Assembly: GCA_051155755.1 (NCBI GenBank)
Contig: DAXETY010000002.1
Coordinates: 40,720-104,719 of the forward strand
Reading direction: 5' to 3'
From: DAXETY01 sp051155755
GTDB lineage: Bacteria; Desulfobacterota; Desulfobacteria; Desulfobacterales; SG8-13
DNA length: 64,000 bases
The translations under genes were made by a program, and so were the position numbers. The notes beneath the pieces were generated by a model that saw only the letters and a list, made by a program, of their open reading frames with translations, was not told the DNA's origin and made no database searches. Numbering within the stretch: the stretch's first letter is position 1; the number at the start of each line of letters is the position of its first letter. This document shows, piece by piece, positions 8,699-17,834 of this stretch.

Positions 8699-8758
8699 AT
8701 GAAGAATTTCGTGGCTTCGATCTGGATAATAAGCAACGAATGTGCCAAAAGTGGCTGA
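8699..8758 (+). CDS. Possible 19-residue peptide with strong ribosome site
   Basis: An ATG at 8699 follows AAAGGAGG with ideal 7-nt spacing and opens a 19-codon frame (MKNFVASIWIISNECAKSG). A perfect hairpin lies just upstream and a rightward terminator at 8932-8962 downstream, so a short transcript from here is conceivable. No clear promoter was found. It may be a leader peptide or the remnant 5' end of a lost gene. Confidence 0.3.
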   Translation: MKNFVASIWIISNECAKSG

Positions 8759-8931
8759 AAATTCAAAAACGGCGCTAACCAGTTAGATTTCAATCAAAAC
8801 GCGCGGTCCCGCCCCCGGTGGAGATGCTTTCATTCGAGTCGATCTTCCCCAGAAATGTTCAAAATTTTGAACCAAATTTCAGCGAATTCACGACAACATT
8901 CTTATATAATTCATCATACTTAAAATTTGCC
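8759..8931. other. Non-coding stretch with 16-bp palindrome
   Basis: An AT-rich interval with no gene. It contains the perfect palindrome GTTCAAAATTTTGAAC at 8857-8872, about 1.2 kb from the nearest start codon on the minus strand (amrS, 10083) and 60 nt upstream of the terminator at 8932. It could be a protein-binding site or a folded element of a short RNA. Nothing else was seen. Confidence 0.35.
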
Positions 8932-8962
8932 GGGCGTTCAAGATCTTGAACGCCCTTTTTTT
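8932..8962 (+). terminator. Intrinsic terminator (rightward)
   Basis: Perfect inverted repeat of GGGCGTTCAAG with its complement, arms joined by AT at the centre (8932-8955), followed by seven T. It implies rightward transcription through 8690-8930. Confidence 0.75.
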
Positions 8963-9069
8963 CGCAAACGGGCCACGATCATAACCAATCGGTATCACTT
9001 CGAATCGAATCGTTTACAGAAATGAACGCGTTGTCCGGCCGGCGGAATCGGACCGATCCGATGGCGGGT

Positions 9070-10083
9070 TTACAGCCCGACACCATCGATGGGGCTGCGG
9101 CAATAACGACAGCGGCCGTCTTCCAGATCATAGCTGCGAATGGAAAACCCCCAGCGTTCGATGACCACGCGCCTGCATTCCGGACAATAGGTGTGCTCGC
9201 CGTCTTCCCCCGGAACATTGCCGGTGTACACATACCGCAGGCCGGCTTCGAGCCCGATATCCCGGGCCATCAACAGCGTTTTTACCGGTGTGGGCGGTCG
9301 GTCGGTGAGTTTGTAAGTCGGATGAAAGCGACTGATGTGCCAGGGGGTTTCCACTCCGAGTTCCCGTACCAGAAAGTCGGCCAGATCTCTGAGTTCTTCG
9401 GTATCGTCGTTCAATCCCGGAACGATCAAAGTGGTTACCTCGACAAAAATGCCTGCATTTTTCAGGTTCTTAAGACATTCGGTTACGTGCTTCAACCGGG
9501 CCTTGCACTGCTTGCGGTAGTAATCATCGCGGAATGCCTTCAAATCGACATTGGCGGCATCCAGAACGTCGCGAATCATCGCGACGGCTTCGCCGGTCAT
9601 GTATCCATTTGTAACGAAAACGTTTTTAAGGCCCCGCTCCCGGGCAATGCGGGCGGTGTCGTGCGCCAGTTCGAAAAAGATGGTCGGCTCTGTATAGGTG
9701 TAGGCAATGCTCCGGCACTTGCCCTGGACGGCCGCCTGCACCAATTCTGCGGGAGTGGTGCGTTCTCCGAGGATCATGCCGTCGCGATCCCCCGGCATCT
9801 GGGCAATGTCTGCATTTTGACAGAACCGGCAGCGGAAATTGCAACCCACCGTTGCCACCGAATACGAAAGGCTGCCGGGGAAAAAGTGAAACAGGGGTTT
9901 TTTTTCGATCGGATCGATGTGGTGGGCGATGATTTTGTCGTATACCAGCGTGTTCAGCACGCCTTCGCGGTTTTCCCGCACCCCGCATATTCCCCGTTTT
10001 CCGGTTTTGATGTGGCAGCGGTGGCTGCAGAGGTTGCAGCGAACGGACTGTTCCTCGGCCGGTTCCCACAGATAGGCTTCCAT
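9070..10083 (-). CDS. amrS: AmmeMemoRadiSam-system radical SAM enzyme
   Basis: A 337-residue radical SAM protein. The start at 10083 (MEAYLWEPAE) has a GGAG site; a longer upstream frame is judged non-coding. An N-terminal cysteine cluster (CNLCSHRCHIKTGKRGICG, about 16-33) precedes the radical SAM motif CNFRCRFC (Cys81, 85, 88). A C-terminal pair YCPECRR and CRYC completes the family pattern. AmrS (YjgB/MJ0808 type) usually accompanies AmrA and AmrB (Memo), which are not in the window. The reaction is not established. The gene lies downstream of a SAM-dependent methyltransferase on the same strand. Confidence 0.85.
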   Translation of the reverse strand: MEAYLWEPAEEQSVRCNLCSHRCHIKTGKRGICGVRENREGVLNTLVYDKIIAHHIDPIEKKPLFHFFPGSLSYSVATVGCNFRCRFCQNADIAQMPGDRDGMILGERTTPAELVQAAVQGKCRSIAYTYTEPTIFFELAHDTARIARERGLKNVFVTNGYMTGEAVAMIRDVLDAANVDLKAFRDDYYRKQCKARLKHVTECLKNLKNAGIFVEVTTLIVPGLNDDTEELRDLADFLVRELGVETPWHISRFHPTYKLTDRPPTPVKTLLMARDIGLEAGLRYVYTGNVPGEDGEHTYCPECRRVVIERWGFSIRSYDLEDGRCRYCRSPIDGVGL

Positions 10084-10187
10084 GAAAGCTCCAATCGTTG
10101 AAAAGTTGTCGGCACCGGCATTCCGATTCCGGGGAAACACCGGATGTCGATGGCCGATTCGCGAACCGGATTTGAGCGGTTGCCGGT

Positions 10188-10943
10188 TCACGAAGTGTTG
10201 GGAGCCACAATTCCGGAGGTCTTCTTGGCGCGATAGCGCAGGGCCAGCGGGCGGGTACGAAACCGCGGCATCAGCGTCGCGACCACGCCCAGAAATGCAC
10301 CGAAGGGACAGCGCTGAAGAATCGGCGAATATTCGAGGTTCTGGGCCAATCCGCTGCAGGCCGTGGGAAACTGATTGATGGTCCGCCAGGCAATCGGCAC
10401 CGGTCCCGCTACCGACAACACCATGCGCTTGAGTTCCCAAACTCCAAAAAACTGGGCTTTATTAAAGATGGATTCGGAAAACATTCCGGCAACCCTGCGA
10501 TGGATGCTTTTGATGGCGTAGCGGTTCAATACGCCGATAAAGACGCGGTCCTTGGCGACGCGACAGGCTTCGGCAATGCTCTGCCGGGGGTCGTCGACGA
10601 ATTCCAGGGTCGTCATCAAAACGGCATGATTAAATGAGTTGTCGTCGAAGGGAAGATCTTCGGCATGGGAGCGGTACAAGTCGACACGTGGGCCGAATCG
10701 CTGAAAACAGCAATCGAGCATGTAAGGAGACGGATCGAGACCGGTGGGGCTGACGCCGCGTTCCAACAGGGCCTCGAAATGAATACCGGTGCCGCAGCCG
10801 ATATCGAGAACGGTTTCACCCCGCGCCGGCTGGAGCATTTCGATCATCAGATGGCACTCGCGTTCGGCTTCCGACCGGCGTTCCGGCTCGCGGTGCCAGC
10901 GCTCATACATCATCGCATCTTTGAAATCGAACACGTAGCCCAT
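10188..10943 (-). CDS. Class I SAM-dependent methyltransferase
   Basis: A 251-residue protein with motif I VLDIGCGTGIHFEALLERG (about 45-63), an acidic SAM-ribose position in PTGLDPSPYML, and HAEDLPFDDNSFNHAVLMTT as motif III/IV. This is a Methyltransf_11-type fold. The C-terminal 100 residues are family-specific and end in a basic tail. The substrate cannot be assigned; quinone, lipid and small-molecule methylation are all possible. It precedes amrS by 104 nt on the same strand. The 235 nt to its right, up to the helicase stop, hold no gene. Confidence 0.75.
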   Translation of the reverse strand: MGYVFDFKDAMMYERWHREPERRSEAERECHLMIEMLQPARGETVLDIGCGTGIHFEALLERGVSPTGLDPSPYMLDCCFQRFGPRVDLYRSHAEDLPFDDNSFNHAVLMTTLEFVDDPRQSIAEACRVAKDRVFIGVLNRYAIKSIHRRVAGMFSESIFNKAQFFGVWELKRMVLSVAGPVPIAWRTINQFPTACSGLAQNLEYSPILQRCPFGAFLGVVATLMPRFRTRPLALRYRAKKTSGIVAPNTS

Positions 10944-11178
10944 GGCGCATTATCCGGACCTGATCGAGGCGGTTTTGAAAAATGGAAACGCCCGGCACAG
11001 GGCTGGAACCAGCGAATCCGGTCGGCAATATCTTCCGGTCTGCGCGCCGGCGCAGTGCGGCAAATCACCGCCGGTGACCGAAATCCTCAAGGCGCTCCGG
11101 TCAACGCACCGCAACCGTGCCGGCCGGTGGACGGCGACGGCACGATGCTGATGCGCTGCCACCTGGCCGCCGGCGCAC

Positions 11179-12705
11179 CTATTCCTTGCTTTCACCGGCC
11201 TCTGGTGTCGGCGGCTTTTTCTTGCGGCGACGACGGCGGCGCTTTTTCTTGGTCGCATCCACCGATTCTCCCGCCGGAGCGGCCTCCGCTTCCGGCGGGA
11301 AACCGAAGAAAGCCCCGGGATGGGTCTTCTGCCACAAGTCGTGTCGTTCGTCTTTTCCCTGCTGACGGGCCAATCGCTTTTTCACCCTCCCACGGCCGCG
11401 GGCGGCCTTGCCCTTGCGCCCCTTAACCGCCGTTTTCACCGGTCCGCAACGGTCATGGCCGAACCAGTCATCTTCCGGCCAGACCACCGGAATCTTGTAG
11501 CCGAGCATTTCTTCCACGGATTCCAGGTGATAGACATAGTCCTCGCAGGCCAGGGAAATCGCCTTGCCGGTTTTCCCCGCCCGGGCCGTGCGGCCGATCC
11601 GGTGGACGTAATTTTCCGAATCCTGAGGCAGATCGTAGTTGATGACATGGCTGATGTCTTCCACGTGGATGCCCCGGGAGGCCACGTCGGTTGCCACCAG
11701 AATCTTAATTTTTCCGTTCTTGTAACGCTCCATCAGCTGGAAGCGTTTTTTTTGGGGCAAATCGCCGGTGATGCCTTCCGCCGGCCAGCCGTTTCCTTTG
11801 AGCTTCTGCGTCAGCCATTCGACCCCGGCCTTGGTGTTGACAAAAATCAGTATGCGGTTCCAGGTCTCATGTTCGAGTAAGCCCAGCATCAGCGCAAGCT
11901 TCTGGTTTTTGCCGATATGGTACAGTTCCTGGTCAATCCCTTCCACCGTCAGTTCTTCGGGCGTAACGGCGATGAATTCGGGCAGGTTCATGTACTCATA
12001 GGTGAGCTCCAGTTCGCGGTAGGACAGCGTGGCCGAAAACAGCATCGACTGCCGGCGATCATAGGGCGGCAACTTGCGCAATATATAGCGCATGTCTTTG
12101 GCAAATCCCAGATCCAGCAAACGGTCGGCCTCGTCGATGACCACGATCTTGATCCCGGCGGTCTTGAAAATCCCCTGCTTCATATAATCGATAATGCGAC
12201 CGGGGGTGCAGATAATGACATCGACACCTTCTTTCAGAATCTGGGCCTGTTTCTGGTAATCGATGCCGCCCACGACCTGGGCGATTTTCAGTCCCGTATA
12301 ACCGCCGATGATTTCGGCTTCCTCGTGAATCTGAAATGCCAGCTCCCGGGTGGGGGCCACGATCAGGGCCGCAGGCAGACCGGGCTTCTCGGAGAGATGC
12401 TCGGCCAAACGGGTGAAGACCGTCACCAGAAACGCCCCGGTCTTTCCGGTGCCGGTCTGTGCCTGTCCGGCAACATCTCGATGCTTCAGGGAAACCGGCA
12501 AGGTCTGGGCCTGAATCGGCGTGCAATAGACAAAACCGGCGTCCTGGAGCCCGCGCATCACTTCCGCCGACAAATTGAATTCGGTGAACGGTATTCGCGT
12601 CAGGAATTTCGGTTTGCCGGCCCGGGGCGCCGCCGGCTGCAGGTCGGGTTCTTCCAAAGCGGTTTCCGGCTGGTCCTGGTTCGTTTCCATATGATTTTTT
12701 TCCAT
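11179..12705 (-). CDS. DEAD-box RNA helicase (RhlB/RhlE type)
   Basis: A 508-residue ATP-dependent RNA helicase. Motifs in order: F and Q motifs (FTEFNLS, TPIQAQTLP), Walker A AQTGTGKT (82-89), PTRELAFQI, TPGRIIDYM, Walker B VIDEADRL, SATL, VATDVASRGIHV and HRIGRTARAGKTG. The C-terminal extension is very basic and ends near a run of Lys/Arg, suited to RNA binding or degradosome contact. Either ATG 12705 or 12690 could be used. A weak promoter pair TTGCAA (12743-12738) and TAGAAA (12720-12715) lies directly upstream. The role is in RNA unwinding, ribosome assembly or decay. Confidence 0.9.
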   Translation of the reverse strand: MEKNHMETNQDQPETALEEPDLQPAAPRAGKPKFLTRIPFTEFNLSAEVMRGLQDAGFVYCTPIQAQTLPVSLKHRDVAGQAQTGTGKTGAFLVTVFTRLAEHLSEKPGLPAALIVAPTRELAFQIHEEAEIIGGYTGLKIAQVVGGIDYQKQAQILKEGVDVIICTPGRIIDYMKQGIFKTAGIKIVVIDEADRLLDLGFAKDMRYILRKLPPYDRRQSMLFSATLSYRELELTYEYMNLPEFIAVTPEELTVEGIDQELYHIGKNQKLALMLGLLEHETWNRILIFVNTKAGVEWLTQKLKGNGWPAEGITGDLPQKKRFQLMERYKNGKIKILVATDVASRGIHVEDISHVINYDLPQDSENYVHRIGRTARAGKTGKAISLACEDYVYHLESVEEMLGYKIPVVWPEDDWFGHDRCGPVKTAVKGRKGKAARGRGRVKKRLARQQGKDERHDLWQKTHPGAFFGFPPEAEAAPAGESVDATKKKRRRRRRKKKPPTPEAGESKE

Positions 12706-13020
12706 ATGCGATTATTTCTATCGGTTTTCGGAAGATATTGCAAGCCGCAACCGCTGCGCCTGTCCGTTGTCGGGACCCGCAGCCGCGGTTGGCCGACAGG
12801 CTGTCGCCGGCACGGGAACCGTTTCACTCGGCACACTGACGATTTTGTTGCTAAATTAAGAATAATTTCGGTGATGATCAAGGAATTGCACGAACAGGGG
12901 ACTTGCGCAAATCTTGATCCGCCCGCACCTTTGTGTTACCTAATGCCATCTACGTGTCACAGATGGCCATTCACGGAATCGAGTGGGCCCAAAACCGGAA
13001 TACATCGATGGAGAACCCCG
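12706..13020. other. Divergent intergenic region, helicase / hydrolase
   Basis: About 315 nt without a gene. The helicase side holds the possible -35/-10 pair described with that gene. The other side has only a GGAGA ribosome site before 13021. No repeat or RNA structure stood out. Confidence 0.4.
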
Positions 13021-13584
13021 ATGGAAACACCCCGCTTCGAGTCACAACGCTTCCTGGCAGACCGGGATGACAGCGTGCTGATGGTGATCGATGTCCAAAG
13101 CAAGCTGACGCCGGTGATTTCCGAGTTTCCGAAACTGACCGCCAATCTGGTGAAACTGATCCGGACGGCCCGAATTCTCGACATTCCCGTTCTGGTCACC
13201 GAACAGCAGAATCTGGGGGCCACTGCCGATGAAATCCGCGCCGACCTGGAACCGTTTCAGCCGATTTCCAAAATTTCGTTCAGTTGCCTGGGGTCCACGG
13301 AAGTTTCCGACACACTGGAGGATCTCGGCCGCAGCACCTTGTTGCTCAGCGGAATCGAAGCTCACGTGTGCGTGTTTCAAACCGCCATCGAAGCTGCCCG
13401 CCGTTTCCGCGTGCAGGTGGTGGCCGACGCGGTTTCCGCAAGAGACCCCCGGAACCTGGACATCGCCATCCATCGCCTGCGGGCGGCCGATATCGCCGTC
13501 ACTTCCACGGAAATGCTCATGTACGAATGGCTCCGAAGAGCTGGCACCGACCAATTCCGAGCGACCCTGCCGCTGCTGAAATAG
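13021..13584 (+). CDS. Isochorismatase-family cysteine hydrolase
   Basis: A 187-residue protein, start chosen at ATG 13021 after GGAGA. It has the family triad layout: Asp in VLMVIDVQSKL (about 24), a central Lys in the PISKISFSC region (about 84), and the nucleophilic Cys in LLSGIEAHVCVFQTA (about 118). Members hydrolyse amides or vinyl ethers such as nicotinamide or isochorismate. This one resembles the broad YcaC-like hydrolases, and its substrate is unknown. It ends 6 nt before moeA, so the two are probably co-transcribed. Confidence 0.75.
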   Translation: METPRFESQRFLADRDDSVLMVIDVQSKLTPVISEFPKLTANLVKLIRTARILDIPVLVTEQQNLGATADEIRADLEPFQPISKISFSCLGSTEVSDTLEDLGRSTLLLSGIEAHVCVFQTAIEAARRFRVQVVADAVSARDPRNLDIAIHRLRAADIAVTSTEMLMYEWLRRAGTDQFRATLPLLK

Positions 13585-13590
13585 GACCCC

Positions 13591-14820
13591 ATGAAAGAAT
13601 TTTTTGAAGTCCAATCGTTGTCGGACGTTCTGCGCCTGAAAAGCCTTTTCCCGAGCGTATCCGCCGAAAGCGTTTCTCTGGAAAACGCCGTCGGCCGGGT
13701 ACTGGCCGAAGAGATCACCGCCGCAGCCGACCTGCCGGACTTTTGCCGGGCGACCATGGACGGCTATGGCGTGCGGGCGGCTTCGACCTTCGGTGCCTCG
13801 GACGCCAACCCGGCCTACCTGGACGTGGTGGGTTCGGTGGCCATGGGGGAGGTGCCCGCATTTTCGATCGGCCCCGGCCAAGCCTGCCGCATCGCCACCG
13901 GCGGCATGCTGCCGGAGGGTGCCGACAGCGTCGTTATGATCGAGCACACCGACTCGCTGGACACAGCCACCATCGAAGTCTATCGAAGCGTCGCCCCCGG
14001 CCAGCACGTGCTGCTGGTGGGAGAGGATTACGCCCGCGGCCAAGTAATGCTGAATGCCGGACTGCCTATCCGGCCCCAGGAATCCGGCCTGCTGGCGGCC
14101 TTCGGTCATCGTCGCGTGAAAGTGTTTCGCCGACCGGTGATCGGCATCCTGTCCACCGGCGACGAAATTGTGGCCATCGACGCCCAGCCGGGACTCGGCC
14201 AAATCCGGGACATGAACAGCTACACCCTTTCGGGTCAATTGCAGCAACTCGGTGCGGTGCCCGTGCGTTACGGCATCGTGGCAGACGACCCCGATGCGCT
14301 GTTTGCCGCCTGTCGCAGCGCCCTGGAGCAAAGCGACATGGTGTTGCTGTCCGGCGGCAGCTCGGTGGGCATTCGGGATTACACCGTCGAAATCCTCTCG
14401 AAACTGGAAAACGCCCATATCCTGGTTCACGGTATCGCCATCAGTCCGGGCAAACCCACCATTTTAGCCCGCACCGGCAGTCAGGCCGTATGGGGACTGC
14501 CGGGTAACGTGGTTTCCGCCATGGTGGTCTTCCGGGTCGTGGTCGCTCCGTTTGTGGCGGCCATCCAGGGACAGGCCGCAGCGTATCCGAACCGGGTCAA
14601 CATCCCGGCCGTTCTGAGCCGTAACATCGCCTCGGCCCAGGGGCGCAGTGATTTTGTGCGCGTGCGCCTGCAGCGCGAAGACGATGGGTACCTGGCCCAG
14701 CCGATTCTGGGAAAATCCGGTCTGATTCATACCATGGTTTCCGCCGACGGCCTGGTGGAGGTCGACGCCGATACCGAAGGTCTGGATGCCGGAACCGCCG
14801 TGGAGGTCGTTCCTTTTTAG
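13591..14820 (+). CDS. moeA: Molybdopterin molybdotransferase MoeA
   Basis: A 409-residue MoeA, the usual length. Characteristic blocks are FCRATMDGYGVRA, IATGGMLPEGADSVVMIEHT, IGILSTGDEIV, GQIRDMNSYTLSGQL, LLSGGSSVGIRDYT and ISPGKPTILA with VWGLPGNVVSAMV. MoeA inserts molybdate (or tungstate) into adenylylated molybdopterin, the final step of cofactor synthesis. This would supply formate dehydrogenases and similar oxidoreductases of an anaerobe. It is followed by a second, fused moeA-type gene, a common arrangement in Desulfobacterota. Confidence 0.92.
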   Translation: MKEFFEVQSLSDVLRLKSLFPSVSAESVSLENAVGRVLAEEITAAADLPDFCRATMDGYGVRAASTFGASDANPAYLDVVGSVAMGEVPAFSIGPGQACRIATGGMLPEGADSVVMIEHTDSLDTATIEVYRSVAPGQHVLLVGEDYARGQVMLNAGLPIRPQESGLLAAFGHRRVKVFRRPVIGILSTGDEIVAIDAQPGLGQIRDMNSYTLSGQLQQLGAVPVRYGIVADDPDALFAACRSALEQSDMVLLSGGSSVGIRDYTVEILSKLENAHILVHGIAISPGKPTILARTGSQAVWGLPGNVVSAMVVFRVVVAPFVAAIQGQAAAYPNRVNIPAVLSRNIASAQGRSDFVRVRLQREDDGYLAQPILGKSGLIHTMVSADGLVEVDADTEGLDAGTAVEVVPF

Positions 14821-14900
14821 AAAACGCTTTGAATGATCCCTTCCGGCCATGCTCGACTCCGCTCGGTCGGCATCGCCGGGAACCCGATAAGGAAAACGTA

Positions 14901-16838
14901 ATGCAGACCCAACGAAACATTTACCTGAAAATGAAATCTCTGCAAGAAGCCCGCAAGATCCTGCAGGAGACTTTTGCCGCGCCGCCGCTGCCCGGGGAAA
15001 CCGTGCCGGTCTCGGAATCCGTGGGACGGGTGTTGGCCGAACCGGTGTTCGCCAGGCTTTCTTCACCGCACTTCCATGCCGCCGCCATGGACGGCATCGC
15101 CGTGAAAGCCGATCAAACCTTCGGGGCCACGGAGACCCGACCCCGGGAATTGATATTGGGAACCAATGCCTTCTTCGTGAACACCGGCCATGTAATGCCG
15201 CCGGGAACCGATGCGGTAATCATGATCGAACGGGTCCAGGAGCTGGCCGAAGGCCGGGTTCGCATCGAGGCACCGGCATTTCCCTGGCAATACGTCCGTA
15301 AGATGGGCGAAGATATTGTGGCCACCGAGCTGCTGTTTCCCCAGAATCACGAGGTGACCCCCTACTGCATCGGGGCGCTGATCTCCGGCGGCATCTTCGA
15401 GGTTGCAGTGCGTCGCAAGCCCAGAATCCTGATCATCCCCACCGGATCCGAACTGGTGGACTGGCACAGGGATAAGCCGTCGGTCCTCGAACCGGGGCAG
15501 GTGCTGGAAAGCAACTCCTATGTACTGGGCAGCCTGGTGAACCGATATGGGGGTTGCTGGGAAAAACACGACAAGATTTCCGACGACCTGGAGGCGATTA
15601 CCGCTGCCACCGCCGACGGCCTCGGCGCTGATTTCGATGCCGTGCTGATCATCGGCGGATCATCGGCCGGCTCGGAAGACTACGGCCGGCGTGTCGTCGA
15701 GCGACTGGGCGAAATCCTGGTCCACGGGGTTACCATGATGCCGGGCAAACCGGTCATTCTCGGCCGGGTGCAATCCAAGCCGGTATTCGGCATGCCCGGC
15801 TATCCGGTGTCCGCAATTATCGCTTTCGAACAGCTGGTCAGACCCTGGATGCGCGGACGCATCGGTCTGCCGGACATCACACCGCAGACGGCGGAAGTGC
15901 AGCCGACGCGCAAAATTGCCTCCAAGCTGGGCATCGAAGAATTCGTGCGCGTCAAGCTCGGTGAAGTCTCCGGCCGGATCGTGGCCACTGCGCTGCCGCG
16001 CGGAGCCGGAACCATTACCTCGATCACCGAAGCCGACGGCATCATCCGGATTCCCAAATCACTGGAGGGACTGCCCGAACAGCAGCCGGTTCGCGCCGAG
16101 CTGCTGCGCCCGCTGGCAACCATCACCGACACCATCGTGGTGGTCGGCAGCCACGACAACACCCTGGATGTTCTGTCCGACCAACTGCGCGCCGGCGGCC
16201 GCGGCATCAGCCTTTCATCGAGCCACGTGGGCAGCATGGGTGGATTGATGGCGGTCAAAAAAGGCCTGTGCCATCTGGCCGGCACCCATCTGCTGGACAC
16301 CGAAGACGGCAGCTACAATATCAGCTACCTGCGCCGCTATCTCCCGGAACTTTACAACGAAGGTCAACTCCGGCTGGTCCACCTGGTCGACCGGCAGCAG
16401 GGGCTGATCCTGCCGGCGGGCAACCCCAAGGGCATCCGGGGGATCGAAGATCTCTCTCGCGAGGACGTCACCCTGATCAACCGCCAGAGTGGATCCGGGA
16501 CCCGCATCCTGCTCGATTACCGTCTGAAATCACGATCCATAGATCCGGCCGACATTCGCGGCTATGAAAACGAGGAGTTCACTCACATGGCCGTGGCCGT
16601 GGCCGTGCTCAGCGGAGCCGCGGACGTCGGGCTGGGCATTTATGCCGCTGCCCGGGCCCTGGGCCTGGATTTCATTCCGGTGGTCACCGAACAATACGAC
16701 CTGCTGATGCGCGCGGATTTTTTCGAAAGCCGTCGCGGCCGCATTCTGTTGGAAGCCATCGGCAGCGCGGAATTCCAGAGGCGGGTGGCGGCGCTGGGCG
16801 GCTACCATACCGAAGGTATGGGCAAGGTCCTGCTCTGA
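14901..16838 (+). CDS. MoeA domain fused to periplasmic-binding-protein-like domain
   Basis: A 645-residue protein; ATG 14901 is preferred over an upstream frame because of the AAGGA site. Residues about 1-405 form a complete MoeA: FHAAAMDGIAVKA, MPPGTDAVIMIERVQ, LIIPTGSELVDW, IIGGSSAGSEDYGRRVVE and MMPGKPVILGRVQ. Residues about 410-640 are a PBP-like (LysR-substrate-domain type) module with VVVGSHDNTLDVLSDQL, LAGTHLLDTEDGSYNISYL and INRQSGSGTRILLDY. The appended module resembles the molybdate-sensing domains of ModE/ABC proteins, so a cofactor- or oxyanion-binding role is plausible. It follows moeA by 80 nt. Confidence 0.85.
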   Translation: MQTQRNIYLKMKSLQEARKILQETFAAPPLPGETVPVSESVGRVLAEPVFARLSSPHFHAAAMDGIAVKADQTFGATETRPRELILGTNAFFVNTGHVMPPGTDAVIMIERVQELAEGRVRIEAPAFPWQYVRKMGEDIVATELLFPQNHEVTPYCIGALISGGIFEVAVRRKPRILIIPTGSELVDWHRDKPSVLEPGQVLESNSYVLGSLVNRYGGCWEKHDKISDDLEAITAATADGLGADFDAVLIIGGSSAGSEDYGRRVVERLGEILVHGVTMMPGKPVILGRVQSKPVFGMPGYPVSAIIAFEQLVRPWMRGRIGLPDITPQTAEVQPTRKIASKLGIEEFVRVKLGEVSGRIVATALPRGAGTITSITEADGIIRIPKSLEGLPEQQPVRAELLRPLATITDTIVVVGSHDNTLDVLSDQLRAGGRGISLSSSHVGSMGGLMAVKKGLCHLAGTHLLDTEDGSYNISYLRRYLPELYNEGQLRLVHLVDRQQGLILPAGNPKGIRGIEDLSREDVTLINRQSGSGTRILLDYRLKSRSIDPADIRGYENEEFTHMAVAVAVLSGAADVGLGIYAAARALGLDFIPVVTEQYDLLMRADFFESRRGRILLEAIGSAEFQRRVAALGGYHTEGMGKVLL

Positions 16839-16936
16839 ACCCGACGATGCGCAGCGATTGAAAAAACGCCCCAACGGTGCCATAATTCATTTTTCGAACG
16901 TAACCTGCCAAAAAGTTTTGCGCGGAGAACACCGGA

Positions 16937-17767
16937 TTGAGCACGTGGCAAGCGGTTCTGCTGGGTATCGTTCAGGGGCTGACGGAATTTCTGCCGATCA
17001 GCAGTTCCGGGCACCTGGTCCTGTTTCAAAATCTGCTCGGATTTCGAGAGCCGGAGCTGTTGTTGGACATCTGCCTGCACCTGGGAACGCTGGCAGCGGT
17101 CCTGATCGTCTTTCAACGCGACATCCGGGATATCCTGGCCACCCTGATTCGCCTGCCGGTCCTGGCGGGACCGGCAGGCGGATTCAAAGCGTTGCTGCGG
17201 CAGGACCCGCATGTACGCATCTGTTTTCTCATCGGGGTCGGCTCGCTTCCGACGGCCGTGCTGGGGCTTTTGTTCCATCGTCTTGCCGACCGCATATTTG
17301 CCAACGTCACCCTGGTGGGTGCCATGCTGCTGGTCACCGGCTCCCTGCTTTGGTTCACCCGCCGGGCAAGGCCGGCGGCCCGTCCGCTGCAGCACATGCG
17401 GTCCCGGGACGCCGCTTGGATCGGCCTGGCCCAAGGACTGGCCATCCTTCCGGGAATCTCTCGATCGGGCGCGACCATTTCCACAGCCCTTTACCTGGGA
17501 ATCGATCGCAGACTGGCCGGACGTTTTTCTTTTTTGTTGTCGATTCCGGCCATCGTCGGCGCACTGCTTCTGGAAATCAAATCCGCCGACCTGCACGCTT
17601 CGGCTACCGCCACAGCCATCGTGTTGGGGACCGTTGCGGCAGGGATCTCTGGATATTTCGCGCTGGTTGTGCTGCTGCGTCTGGTGGAGAAGGGCAAGAT
17701 TCAATATTTTGCGCCTTACTGCTGGCTGCTGGGTTGCGCGGCCTTGATCTGGCAGGCCGTCTCCTGA
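16937..17767 (+). CDS. uppP: Undecaprenyl-diphosphatase UppP/BacA
   Basis: A 276-residue polytopic membrane protein starting at TTG 16937 with a GCGGAG site. The two catalytic signatures are present: GLTEFLPISSSGHLVL near the N-terminus and GLAILPGISRSGATIST near residue 170. It dephosphorylates undecaprenyl pyrophosphate to recycle the lipid carrier for peptidoglycan and O-antigen synthesis, and it can confer bacitracin resistance. Length and motif spacing are normal. It converges with the flavoprotein gene on the other strand. Confidence 0.93.
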   Translation: MSTWQAVLLGIVQGLTEFLPISSSGHLVLFQNLLGFREPELLLDICLHLGTLAAVLIVFQRDIRDILATLIRLPVLAGPAGGFKALLRQDPHVRICFLIGVGSLPTAVLGLLFHRLADRIFANVTLVGAMLLVTGSLLWFTRRARPAARPLQHMRSRDAAWIGLAQGLAILPGISRSGATISTALYLGIDRRLAGRFSFLLSIPAIVGALLLEIKSADLHASATATAIVLGTVAAGISGYFALVVLLRLVEKGKIQYFAPYCWLLGCAALIWQAVS

Positions 17768-17834
17768 ATCGACCGGGCACGACGGACCGAATCCAAAGCG
17801 AGCGCTTTCTGCCGCCGCCAAACCTGAGGCACCT

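Noticed and set aside
10084..10440. N-terminal extension of the AmrS frame
   Set aside because: It overlaps the well-supported methyltransferase gene, has no domain features, and a ribosome site stands directly before 10083.
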